A stretch of 25,264 nt of DNA from JBDTCS01 sp039923455 (GTDB taxonomy: Bacteria > Bacteroidota > Ignavibacteria > Palsa-1295): contig JBDTCS010000301.1 in NCBI GenBank assembly GCA_039923455.1, positions 1 to 25,264 on the forward strand, in the 5' to 3' direction. Shown one piece after another: positions 8,325 through 15,267 of the stretch. Made by a program: the position numbers and the translations under genes. A model generated the notes under the pieces. The model was not told the DNA's origin. It did no database searches and saw only the letters and a program-made list of their open reading frames with translations. Position 1 is the stretch's first letter; each line of letters begins with the position of its first letter.

Positions 8325-9950
8325 TTGAAAAAATCGGTGTCGCACGTGAATCGGGCTGGGGATACTACAGCCTTTGGAGATCGCACCTCACGCGGAGCGT
8401 TTGCATTTGCGATGCTCGCTGTTTTGGCGATCCTTGCACTGACACTCACCTATCCCTTCAACAACGACAACGCATTGTATGCCTACATGGCTGATCTTCT
8501 TTTGAAGGGCGGCTTACCGTATCTCGGTTCGTGGGATCAGAATTTCCCCGGCATTCTCCTTGTGCATGCTCCACAGATCTTAATACTTGGTCGCTCGCAG
8601 CTTGCGTTTCATATTTGGGATGTGCTATTGCAGCTCGTGAGTGCGATCTATGTCTACCGAATTGCTGAGCGGCTTGGTGGAAAGCGATCTGCAACACTCG
8701 CAGCAATTCTTTCCGCACTTTATTATGTGCAGCAAGGCCTTTGGATGTCGGGCGAGCGCGACACCTACGTCACGCTGCTTCTGCTTGTAGCGATCTGGCA
8801 ATCGATCAAGCGGGATACTCCAATTGTCCGAACGGGAATCTGGATCGGACTTATGTGCGGGCTCGTTATACTTTTTCGACCAACGTACGCGCTCTACGCG
8901 ATTGTCTTCACGATCTGGTTTTATTTCGTGAGAGAGCGAACCCGAGGAAGGGAGGCTTGGGCACCGACATTGTTTTTTTTCTCCGCAGTGCTCTTTCCAA
9001 CTGCGATAATACTCATCGTATATGCAATGAGCGGCGGTCTGCATGAATTGTGGATGGCGACGCTTGAGTTTAATTTCAAAGTATATGGTGGGCACGGTGA
9101 GGCGTTTTCGTTCTGGGATCCGATTCGATTCTATGCCGTCTCGGTACCGGCGTTCTTGATCGGAGTGCTCTTCCTTTGGCAATCTCGAGAGCGCAGAACA
9201 CTTTTGCTTTTGCTTGGACTTTTTCTTGGGAGCTTCGTTTCACTTGTCGTACTCTATAGGCATTCGGTCTATCACTATCACCCGATGATGGTGCTGTTCC
9301 TGCTTCTCAGTGCGATTGGCTGGGGAGATATAGTGCGGCGAATTAGTGCAACTGCGAGCAATCAAAGCTTCAAGCTTGCACGAGTACTTCCGATCACTCT
9401 ACTCTCGCTCGTCGTGTTATTCTTTACCTTTCAAACATTTCGTGGCAATACGATCCAACTGGTTTTGCGTGATTTGGTGTCAGGTAAGATTCACACGATG
9501 GATCAGATGTACGCCTATTATGAAGGTTCGCCCGCATTTGGCGAGCCGGTGCAAGCGCAAGTGGGGGATTATTTACTCGCACACACGGTGCCCGGCGAAG
9601 CGGTGCAGATGTTCGGGCCCTATAGCTATCCGCAATATCGTGCAGGGCTCGGCACTACGAGTCGGTTTCAGACTTTGCATGCGATCATGATGCGTGGCGC
9701 AGGCGATACGTTGCAACCGTTTCAAAAACTATGGCGTAAGCAATACCTGAGCAGTCTGATCGAAGCGCCACCGAAATATTTTATAGTCTGTGATGCTCCC
9801 GAAGCGTTTCGGCAGTATTATGGTGGTAGGCTCGGTCACGAAATTTTGCGTGATGACTTTACCGATCTGCAAGCCTGGTTATCGAACGATTATATGCGTG
9901 ATACTGTGTTCGGTGCCTTCACGCTTTACCGAAGAAGTGAGTTGCGTTAA
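8325..9950 (+). CDS. GT39/PMT_2-like (GT-C fold) membrane glycosyltransferase
   Basis: This protein of about 541 aa has roughly ten membrane segments and a soluble C-terminal part of about 130 residues. After the first segment (about 27-43) comes NNDNALYAYMADLLLKGG and then SWDQNFPG. This is the first extracytoplasmic loop pattern of ArnT/PMT-like GT-C enzymes, where the Asp is the expected metal/catalytic residue. SGERDTYV and FRPTYAL are further motifs common in this group. Such enzymes transfer a sugar from polyprenyl phosphate to lipid, glycan or protein on the outer side of the membrane. The start is uncertain: TTG 8325 lacks a ribosome binding site, and in-frame GTG 8337, GTG 8346 and ATG 8412 are alternatives. 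The sugar and acceptor cannot be told. Confidence 0.85.
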   Translation: MKKSVSHVNRAGDTTAFGDRTSRGAFAFAMLAVLAILALTLTYPFNNDNALYAYMADLLLKGGLPYLGSWDQNFPGILLVHAPQILILGRSQLAFHIWDVLLQLVSAIYVYRIAERLGGKRSATLAAILSALYYVQQGLWMSGERDTYVTLLLLVAIWQSIKRDTPIVRTGIWIGLMCGLVILFRPTYALYAIVFTIWFYFVRERTRGREAWAPTLFFFSAVLFPTAIILIVYAMSGGLHELWMATLEFNFKVYGGHGEAFSFWDPIRFYAVSVPAFLIGVLFLWQSRERRTLLLLLGLFLGSFVSLVVLYRHSVYHYHPMMVLFLLLSAIGWGDIVRRISATASNQSFKLARVLPITLLSLVVLFFTFQTFRGNTIQLVLRDLVSGKIHTMDQMYAYYEGSPAFGEPVQAQVGDYLLAHTVPGEAVQMFGPYSYPQYRAGLGTTSRFQTLHAIMMRGAGDTLQPFQKLWRKQYLSSLIEAPPKYFIVCDAPEAFRQYYGGRLGHEILRDDFTDLQAWLSNDYMRDTVFGAFTLYRRSELR

Positions 9951-9990
9951 GATGCTCTTTAGCATAAAAGTATTTTCCGGAGTGAGTCAC

Positions 9991-10015
9991 GAAGCCCTGA
10001 GGCTTTCGTATTTTA
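9991..10015 (+). terminator. Possible intrinsic terminator after the GT39-like gene
   Basis: GAAGCC, loop CTGA and GGCTTT form a 6-bp stem (one G-U pair) about 40 nt after the stop, followed by the T-rich tail cgtatttta. It is short, so read-through to the next gene is likely. Confidence 0.35.
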
Positions 10016-10029
10016 GTGTTTGCCACACG

Positions 10030-10069
10030 AAGTAAGCACCTGAGAAGTAAGCACCTGAGAAGTAAGCAC
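10030..10069 (+). repeat. 15-bp tandem repeat, 2.7 copies, just upstream of the first GT2 gene
   Basis: AAGTAAGCACCTGAG occurs twice in perfect tandem (10030-10044, 10045-10059), followed by a 10-nt partial third copy. The array ends 5 nt before the ATG at 10075, in the position of the ribosome binding site. Slippage could change the leader length in 15-bp steps. Confidence 0.9.
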
Positions 10070-10074
10070 AAGCG

Positions 10075-11067
10075 ATGATAAGCCGTTTGCCCAAGATCTC
10101 GATCATCATTCCCATCTTCAACGAAGAGGCGTTGCTGCATGAGCTTATCGCTCGTGTGGGGGCAGTTATGTCCGGCCTCGACGCACGAGGTGAAGCGAGT
10201 TGTGAGTTGGTGCTGGTCAACGATGGCTCTCGGGATAGCTCACTCTCGATGCTGCACGAAGCTGCAAAGCAAGACTCGCGGCTCGTTATTGTCGATCTCT
10301 CCAGAAATTTTGGTCATCAATCGGCTATCCAAGCCGGAATGGAAATTTCAACCGGTGATGCGATAGCAATTTTGGATGGTGACCTTCAAGATCCGCCCGA
10401 ATTGATCGAGCAGCTCATCGCAGAGTGGAAGAAGGGATTTAGTATTGTGATAGCCAAGCGAAGATCTCGCGCGGAGTCCGGGCTTCGAAAGCTGCTCTTT
10501 AATACTTTTTATAAAGTGCTTGGCCGCCTTAGCGATTTTCCGATCGAGCTAAATGCCGGCCACTTTAGCATTATTGATCGCAAAGCCGTCAACGATTTGC
10601 TTGCACTCAAAGAGCGCAATCGCTTTCTTCCCGGATTGCGTGCGTGGGTGGGCTATTCACAGGGCTTTATCTATTATGACAGAGAGGAGCGCCTTGCGGG
10701 TGCACCAAAGATGACCTTCTTCAAGCTCTTGAAGTATGGCTTCGATGCGATTTTTAGTTTTAGCTACAAGCCGCTTCGGGCGATTTGGTCGATAGGTTTT
10801 GTCGTCAGCACGCTTTGCATTCTTTATGCTTTCTTCTTGATCATTCTGAGAATATTCAACATCAATGTTGTGCAAGGCTTCACGACTCCAACGGTCGCGA
10901 CGCTTTTTTTGGGAGGTGTGCAACTGATCTCTGTCGGAATATTGGGTGAGTATCTCGGACGCATTTATGATGAAGTGAAGCAAAGACCACTCTACATCAT
11001 TCGTGATGTTTATTCCACACGGGCAAGTGAGTCGGACACAGTATCGCAAGCTAAGCCAATCGCGTGA
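10075..11067 (+). CDS. GT2 polyprenyl-phosphate sugar synthase (DPMS/GtrB/ArnC-like)
   Basis: This 330-aa protein has an N-terminal GT-A domain: ISIIIPIFNEE at 8-18, VNDGSRD at 48-54, SRNFGHQ at 76-82 and the DxD site DGDLQDPP with Asp101 and Asp103. Two C-terminal membrane segments (about 240-262 and 275-295) are followed by GEYLGRIYDEVKQRPLYI, the hallmark tail of the GtrB/ArnC/dolichyl-phosphate mannose synthase group. These enzymes move a sugar from a nucleotide onto polyprenyl phosphate on the cytoplasmic face, making donors for GT-C enzymes. The ATG at 10075 follows the 15-bp tandem repeats and has no clear Shine-Dalgarno sequence. The stop overlaps the next gene start by 4 nt. The sugar is unknown. 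Confidence 0.93.
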   Translation: MISRLPKISIIIPIFNEEALLHELIARVGAVMSGLDARGEASCELVLVNDGSRDSSLSMLHEAAKQDSRLVIVDLSRNFGHQSAIQAGMEISTGDAIAILDGDLQDPPELIEQLIAEWKKGFSIVIAKRRSRAESGLRKLLFNTFYKVLGRLSDFPIELNAGHFSIIDRKAVNDLLALKERNRFLPGLRAWVGYSQGFIYYDREERLAGAPKMTFFKLLKYGFDAIFSFSYKPLRAIWSIGFVVSTLCILYAFFLIILRIFNINVVQGFTTPTVATLFLGGVQLISVGILGEYLGRIYDEVKQRPLYIIRDVYSTRASESDTVSQAKPIA

Positions 11068-11816
11068 ACCTCGAAGAATATCACGCCATGCAGCGCGTTG
11101 AGCGCGAACATTGGTTCTATAGAGGCAAGCGCGATCTGGTTCGGTGGTGGATAGCGAAGCTTCACGGCCCGCTCAAATCGGGCGATGTGTTTCTTGACGC
11201 AGGGGCCGGTACAGGAGAATTTGTTCGAGAGTTGCGAGAGCAAAATCCGGACGCGAAGATACTTGGAGTCGAATATGTCGCGGAAGCACGTGAGATTGGC
11301 CAAACCATAAATGGCGTCAAGCTCATAGCCGGTTCGATACTCGAGATTCCGCTCGCCAATGAGAGCGTGAGCGTCAGTTGTGCGCTTGATGTACTGGAAC
11401 ATGTAGAAAATGACAAGCTCGCGTTTGCAGAACTTGTGCGAGTAACAAAGCCCGGTGGGCTCATAATCGTTAATGTGCCGGCGTTTCATGCGCTATGGAG
11501 CGATTGGGATGTGACGCTCGGCCACTATCGACGTTACACGAAGCAGATGTTCAAGCCTCTGATCGCACCGCATTTGGAAAGTGGTTCGATCGAGATCGAA
11601 TTCTTGAACTACATAAATGTTTTTGCATTTCCGCTTGTGCTTGGATATCGCACGTTGCGAAAGTTCATTCCATCCGAGGCTCGGGCAGAAGATAAGATAC
11701 CCGGTAAGTTTGTGAATGGGTTGCTCTACGCCTCTTTTGTTCGACCGGCAACCTGGAAGTGGTTTCGTGCGCCGTTCGGAGTCTCGCTTTTTTGTGTTGC
11801 CCGCAAAAAGCGTTGA
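11064..11816 (+). CDS. Class I SAM-dependent methyltransferase
   Basis: This 250-aa protein carries the SAM-binding motif LDAGAGTGEF (about 44-53), an acidic residue after strand 2 (GVEYV), ALDVLEHVEND and the post-motif LVRVTKPGGLIIVNVPA. The N-terminus EYHAMQRVEREHWFYRGKR is typical of methyltransferases next to GT2 genes in polysaccharide loci. The GTG start at 11064 overlaps the GT2 stop (GTGA), suggesting translational coupling; ATG 11088 is an alternative. A role in methylating a sugar, lipid-linked intermediate or glycan end is inferred from context only. Confidence 0.92.
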   Translation: MNLEEYHAMQRVEREHWFYRGKRDLVRWWIAKLHGPLKSGDVFLDAGAGTGEFVRELREQNPDAKILGVEYVAEAREIGQTINGVKLIAGSILEIPLANESVSVSCALDVLEHVENDKLAFAELVRVTKPGGLIIVNVPAFHALWSDWDVTLGHYRRYTKQMFKPLIAPHLESGSIEIEFLNYINVFAFPLVLGYRTLRKFIPSEARAEDKIPGKFVNGLLYASFVRPATWKWFRAPFGVSLFCVARKKR

Positions 11817-11837
11817 TAGGAGTCTCTGAAGCCTGAC

Positions 11838-11860
11838 GCTCGGAAGCGAGTTTGTTTGAT
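11838..11860 (+). terminator. Weak terminator-like hairpin after the methyltransferase gene
   Basis: GCTCG, loop GAAG and CGAGT (last pair G-U) are followed by TTGTTTGATTT. It sits about 20 nt after the stop. A second small hairpin, CGTAT-tttgc-ATACG, follows at 11876-11890. The 192-bp gap may therefore separate two transcripts, but the evidence is thin. Confidence 0.3.
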
Positions 11861-12008
11861 TTCGAGCAAGAATTGCGTATTTTGCATACGTTAAATACGA
11901 ACGCTCTGTTTGCGCCAAGGCACTTTGGGTGGTTGCTCTCCCAAAGTTGCACAGTAAGATCTTGATTATTGCCTGAGAAAATAGGTATCGACATGCTGCT
12001 CCCATGAG

Positions 12009-12989
12009 GTGGGGCGGGTAACATTGAACCTAAAAAACAACGTGAGTTTGCCCGATCTTTCCATTATCGTCCCTGTCTATAATGAAGAAGAAGTTCTGCC
12101 CGAGCTCCATCGCCGGCTGACTGCTTCTATGCTGGCGCTCGGACTTTCGTATGAAATCCTGCTCGTCGACGATGGCTCCCGTGATCGATCGCTTGAGATC
12201 ATGCGTGAGCTTGCTGCGCTTGACCCATCGCATGTTCGACCCTTTAGCTTCAGTAGAAATTTCGGACATCATATCGCACTTACTGCTGGGCTCGATCATG
12301 CTACCGGTCAAACGATCGTCATGATGGACGCGGATCTTCAGGATCAACCCGAGGAGCTCTATAAGATGCTCGCGAAGTTGAACTCCGGATTTGATGTCGT
12401 GTACGCCGATCGCCAGGAGCGACAACACAGTTGGTACAAGACGCTTTCGAGCCGGATGTTCATCGGCTTTATCAATAGTGTGGCCAAAACGGAAGTGCCA
12501 ATCAACTCGAGCATCTATCGTGTGATGACGAAAGAGGTTGCTGATAAATTACGAGCGTGTCGCGAGCGTGCAAGGTTTTTGCCTGGGCTCGTGAGTTGGC
12601 TCGGATATCGACAGACGAGCGAACCTGTGGAGCATGGCAAACGCTTTGCCGGTACCACGAAATATAGCCTTTGGCGTTTAATACGTCTTGCGCTTAACAC
12701 TTCCACAAGTTTCAGTTCTTTGCCTCTGCAGGTTGCGACTCTCGTCGGACTTGTGACTGCGATGATCTCGCTCGCATTTCTTGGCTATATCATCGTGCGC
12801 AAATTTCTCTACGGATTTGCCGTCATGGGATATGCGTCGCTTATGTTCGCGATCATGTTCTTTGGTGCGCTGCAGTTGATCGTCCTTGGGTTAATGGGGG
12901 AGTATATCGGTCGCATTTATTCGGAGTCGCAAGCGAGGCCGCTCTATTTGCTCAAAGATCTAACACGGGAGATTGAGCCTTTCGTATGA
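12009..12989 (+). CDS. Second GT2 polyprenyl-phosphate sugar synthase-like protein
   Basis: This protein of about 326 aa is paralogous to the GT2 at 10075. It has LSIIVPVYNEEE at 17-28, VDDGSRDRS at 53-61, SRNFGHH at 82-88, DxD in MDADLQDQP (Asp107, Asp109), RARFLPGLVSWLGY in the middle, two C-terminal membrane segments and GEYIGRIYSESQARPLYLL at the end. Function as in the DPMS/GtrB/ArnC group: polyprenyl-phosphate sugar synthesis. The start is ambiguous. GTG 12009 overlaps a five-codon ATG frame (12004-12021) and has no Shine-Dalgarno; TTG 12024 has a GGGG stretch about 9 nt upstream. The stop overlaps the next start (ATGA). Two such enzymes in one locus suggest two lipid-linked sugars. Confidence 0.92.
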   Translation: MGRVTLNLKNNVSLPDLSIIVPVYNEEEVLPELHRRLTASMLALGLSYEILLVDDGSRDRSLEIMRELAALDPSHVRPFSFSRNFGHHIALTAGLDHATGQTIVMMDADLQDQPEELYKMLAKLNSGFDVVYADRQERQHSWYKTLSSRMFIGFINSVAKTEVPINSSIYRVMTKEVADKLRACRERARFLPGLVSWLGYRQTSEPVEHGKRFAGTTKYSLWRLIRLALNTSTSFSSLPLQVATLVGLVTAMISLAFLGYIIVRKFLYGFAVMGYASLMFAIMFFGALQLIVLGLMGEYIGRIYSESQARPLYLLKDLTREIEPFV

Positions 12990-14032
12990 GTGACTGGAAA
13001 AAATTAAACACGCTCCCCGAATTAGAGCTGCGTGATCTGAGAAAGTTTTTGATGGCCGATCCATTTCTCGCCTTTACGGGGGTGATGAATGCGACTTCGA
13101 ATGCAGAGTTGGTCGGTTACTATCTGGACAAGTGGACTGCAAGTAACAGCGAAATTTTCACGCTCACGAATACGAGTGGCAGACTCACGGCTGTAGCGAT
13201 TATCGAAGCGCTTGCTTGGGATACCGAAATGCTACGAACGCCCGCTGCGAGAATTCACTACGCGAATTCGCTCTCGAAAGATGTGAGCGTGGAGCGTGGA
13301 GAACTCCTGACAAAGTTGATGCTATGCGTGAAGAATCGACTTGTTGAGCAGAAGTACCGGTTAGTCGATGCACGCATTTCGACACGCGATCTTTTTGCAA
13401 CGAGATATTTTGAGCACGTAGGTTTTCACACTGTGGATGTGCTCGTCACGCTCGGTGGAGATAAAGCGAAGCTTGAGCGGATACTCGATCAGCATGCTCC
13501 ATATTTGTCCGTCGCAGCGGATGGACACATGGATCTCGGCAACGCGGTGACCATTCGTCCATTGCAAGCCGGTGATGAAGATATTATGGCGAAGCTATCA
13601 CGCGATGCATTCGGCGAAGTTGCGATGATACAAGATCGCTTTTTTCTGGAGCCGACACTTTCGCACGATGCCACGAGCACGCTATTCGAAACGTGGTTTC
13701 GAAATTGTGTCGCGAAACATAAGTCCGGCGCGGGTAGTGTACTTGTTGCGGAGTTTGGTGGTGTGCCGATGGGCTATGTAGCTATTGATGCTTCGACGCA
13801 TCCGGCACTCGGGGGTTATTGGATTGATAGTCTGAATGCAGTCCGTTCGGAATCTCGAGGCAAGGGAGTTTATCGCGGTCTCATTCTTGGTACGATCGCG
13901 CACGTGTTGCATCAGGGCGGTGGTGGGCTGATCACCAAAACACAGGTATCGACACAACGCGTTGTGAATACCTGGCTCCATCTCGGAGCGAATCTGTACG
14001 AGAGTTTTTGTACGTTGCACTGGACTTCGTGA
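12986..14032 (+). CDS. WecD-like nucleotide-amino-sugar N-acyltransferase (GNAT family)
   Basis: This 348-aa protein matches the two-part layout of E. coli WecD (dTDP-fucosamine acetyltransferase), which I recognise from memory. The N-terminal part has EALAWDTEML (74-83) and FEHVGFHTVDVLVTLGG (142-158). A GNAT domain starts at TIRPLQAGDEDIMAKLSRDAF (about 189). The acyl-CoA loop is SRGKGVYRG (290-298), and the end VSTQRVVNTWLHLGANLYES (321-340) matches WecD's ..N..L..Y...GAN.ES... It is longer than WecD (about 224 aa), mainly in the N-terminal part. Expected reaction: acyl-CoA-dependent N-acylation of a nucleotide-linked amino-deoxy sugar. It starts by a 4-nt overlap with the GT2 gene. The dehydratase and aminotransferase of the same pathway lie downstream. 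Exact substrate unknown. Confidence 0.82.
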   Translation: MSDWKKLNTLPELELRDLRKFLMADPFLAFTGVMNATSNAELVGYYLDKWTASNSEIFTLTNTSGRLTAVAIIEALAWDTEMLRTPAARIHYANSLSKDVSVERGELLTKLMLCVKNRLVEQKYRLVDARISTRDLFATRYFEHVGFHTVDVLVTLGGDKAKLERILDQHAPYLSVAADGHMDLGNAVTIRPLQAGDEDIMAKLSRDAFGEVAMIQDRFFLEPTLSHDATSTLFETWFRNCVAKHKSGAGSVLVAEFGGVPMGYVAIDASTHPALGGYWIDSLNAVRSESRGKGVYRGLILGTIAHVLHQGGGGLITKTQVSTQRVVNTWLHLGANLYESFCTLHWTS

Positions 14033-14036
14033 CGCT

Positions 14037-14075
14037 TCGAAGCGTAACGCGACTAAACACCGCGTTATGCTTCGA
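14037..14075 (+). terminator. Strong 15-bp hairpin after the acyltransferase gene
   Basis: TCGAAGCGTAACGCG (14037-14051) pairs with CGCGTTATGCTTCGA (14061-14075) around a 9-nt loop, with a single G-U pair. The 5' arm also contains most of a perfect palindrome, ACGCTTCGAAGCGT (14032-14045). It begins 5 nt after the stop. No clear T-tract follows, so it could be a terminator, an mRNA-stabilising 3' end or an attenuator before the dehydratase gene. Confidence 0.5.
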
Positions 14076-14157
14076 TCATGATCCGGTTGGTTGCTTTTGG
14101 TCTACAAAGTTATTGTTTGCTTTCTTACATTCTTGAACAAGGGAGAGGTATTCTTAG

Positions 14158-15189
14158 ATGGCTTCGAAATCCATACTCATCACAGGCGGCGCAGGCTTCA
14201 TCGGTAGCAACTTCGTCGATTATCTTTATAAGAAGTATCCCGATTATCATCTGATTATTCTGGATGCGCTGACCTATGCAGGCAGCCCCGATAATATTTC
14301 CGACGAGATCAAGAAGTCGAAGCGTTTCGAATTCTGGTACGGTAACGTCACCAACGACGATCTCGTGAGCCAACTCATGAGCCGTGCGGACGCCGTTGTG
14401 CACTTCGCGGCTGAGAGTCACGTTGCGCGTTCGATCTATGACAATAAGATCTTTTATGTGACGGATGTGCTCGGTACACAGGCGATCGCGAATGCTGTCA
14501 TTCGTAATAAGAACGTCGAGCGTTTCATTCATATTTCGACGAGCGAAGTCTACGGCACGGCCGAGAATAATCCGATGGACGAAAATCATCCGCTCAATCC
14601 GCTCTCGCCGTACGCGAGTGCGAAAGCCGGTGCTGATCGACTCGTCTATTCTTACATCGCGAGCTACCAAATGCCCGCTTGCATTCTTCGTCCTTTCAAT
14701 CAATACGGACCGAAGCAGCATCTGGAGAAAGTTATTCCAAGATTCATCACGAGCGCGTTGCTCGATGAGCCGCTTACCGTGCACGGCGATGGAAGTGCGA
14801 TTCGCGATTGGTTGTATGTTGAAGATACGTGCGATCGTATTGACAAAGTGTTACACGCACCACTCGAACTAATTCAAGGCGAGGTGTTTAATTTTGGAAG
14901 TGGTTTTGATCTCGACGTTCGCTCGATTGCGACGATGGTGCTTGACATGCTGAAGAAACCGAAAGATCTTATCAGCTACATTGGTGACAGACCCGGACAA
15001 GTGCATCATCATATTTCGAGCACGGAAAAAGCTAAGAAGGTGCTCGGTGTTTCTGATGCCAGATCCTTCGAGAAAGGTTTGGCGCAGACGATCGAGTGGT
15101 ACAAATCCAATCCGGGTTGGTGGGAAAAGCTTTTGTGGATGCGTCATGTTCCGATTATGACAGCAAGCGGAAAAGTGGAGTATCACTAA
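14158..15189 (+). CDS. Extended-SDR nucleotide-sugar 4,6-dehydratase, RmlB-like
   Basis: This 343-aa protein has the Rossmann motif TGGAGFIGS (9-17), Asp36 after strand 2 for NAD, FAAESHVARSI (83-93), the catalytic region STSEVYG (127-133) and YASAK (Tyr152, Lys156). RPFNQYGPKQ, GSAIRDWLYVEDT and the end WYKSNPGWWEKL closely follow dTDP-glucose 4,6-dehydratases. RmlB has Thr-Asp-Glu at the dehydration site, whereas this protein has Thr128-Ser129-Glu130, as in GDP-mannose dehydratases and LegB-type enzymes; 4,6-dehydration is still expected. The ATG at 14158 has GGGAGAGG about 9 nt upstream, the best ribosome site in the locus. The nucleotide (dTDP, UDP or GDP) is not fixed by the sequence; dTDP is favoured by overall similarity and the WecD-like neighbour. 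Confidence 0.88.
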   Translation: MASKSILITGGAGFIGSNFVDYLYKKYPDYHLIILDALTYAGSPDNISDEIKKSKRFEFWYGNVTNDDLVSQLMSRADAVVHFAAESHVARSIYDNKIFYVTDVLGTQAIANAVIRNKNVERFIHISTSEVYGTAENNPMDENHPLNPLSPYASAKAGADRLVYSYIASYQMPACILRPFNQYGPKQHLEKVIPRFITSALLDEPLTVHGDGSAIRDWLYVEDTCDRIDKVLHAPLELIQGEVFNFGSGFDLDVRSIATMVLDMLKKPKDLISYIGDRPGQVHHHISSTEKAKKVLGVSDARSFEKGLAQTIEWYKSNPGWWEKLLWMRHVPIMTASGKVEYH

Positions 15190-15267
15190 GCCGCGAATCC
15201 AATAGCCACATATCCAACGGCGACGCCCGTAGATTCGAGGCATTTCCATAAAGCAAAATAATAGCGA

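Noticed and set aside
8625..9182. Minus-strand 185-codon frame opposite the GT39-like gene
   Set aside because: Hydrophilic antisense shadow of a membrane protein gene. No motif or start signal.
14125..14784. Minus-strand 219-codon frame opposite the dehydratase gene
   Set aside because: The plus-strand dehydratase has full-length conserved motifs. The opposite frame is Arg/Ile-rich without motifs and is explained by codon bias of the sense gene.
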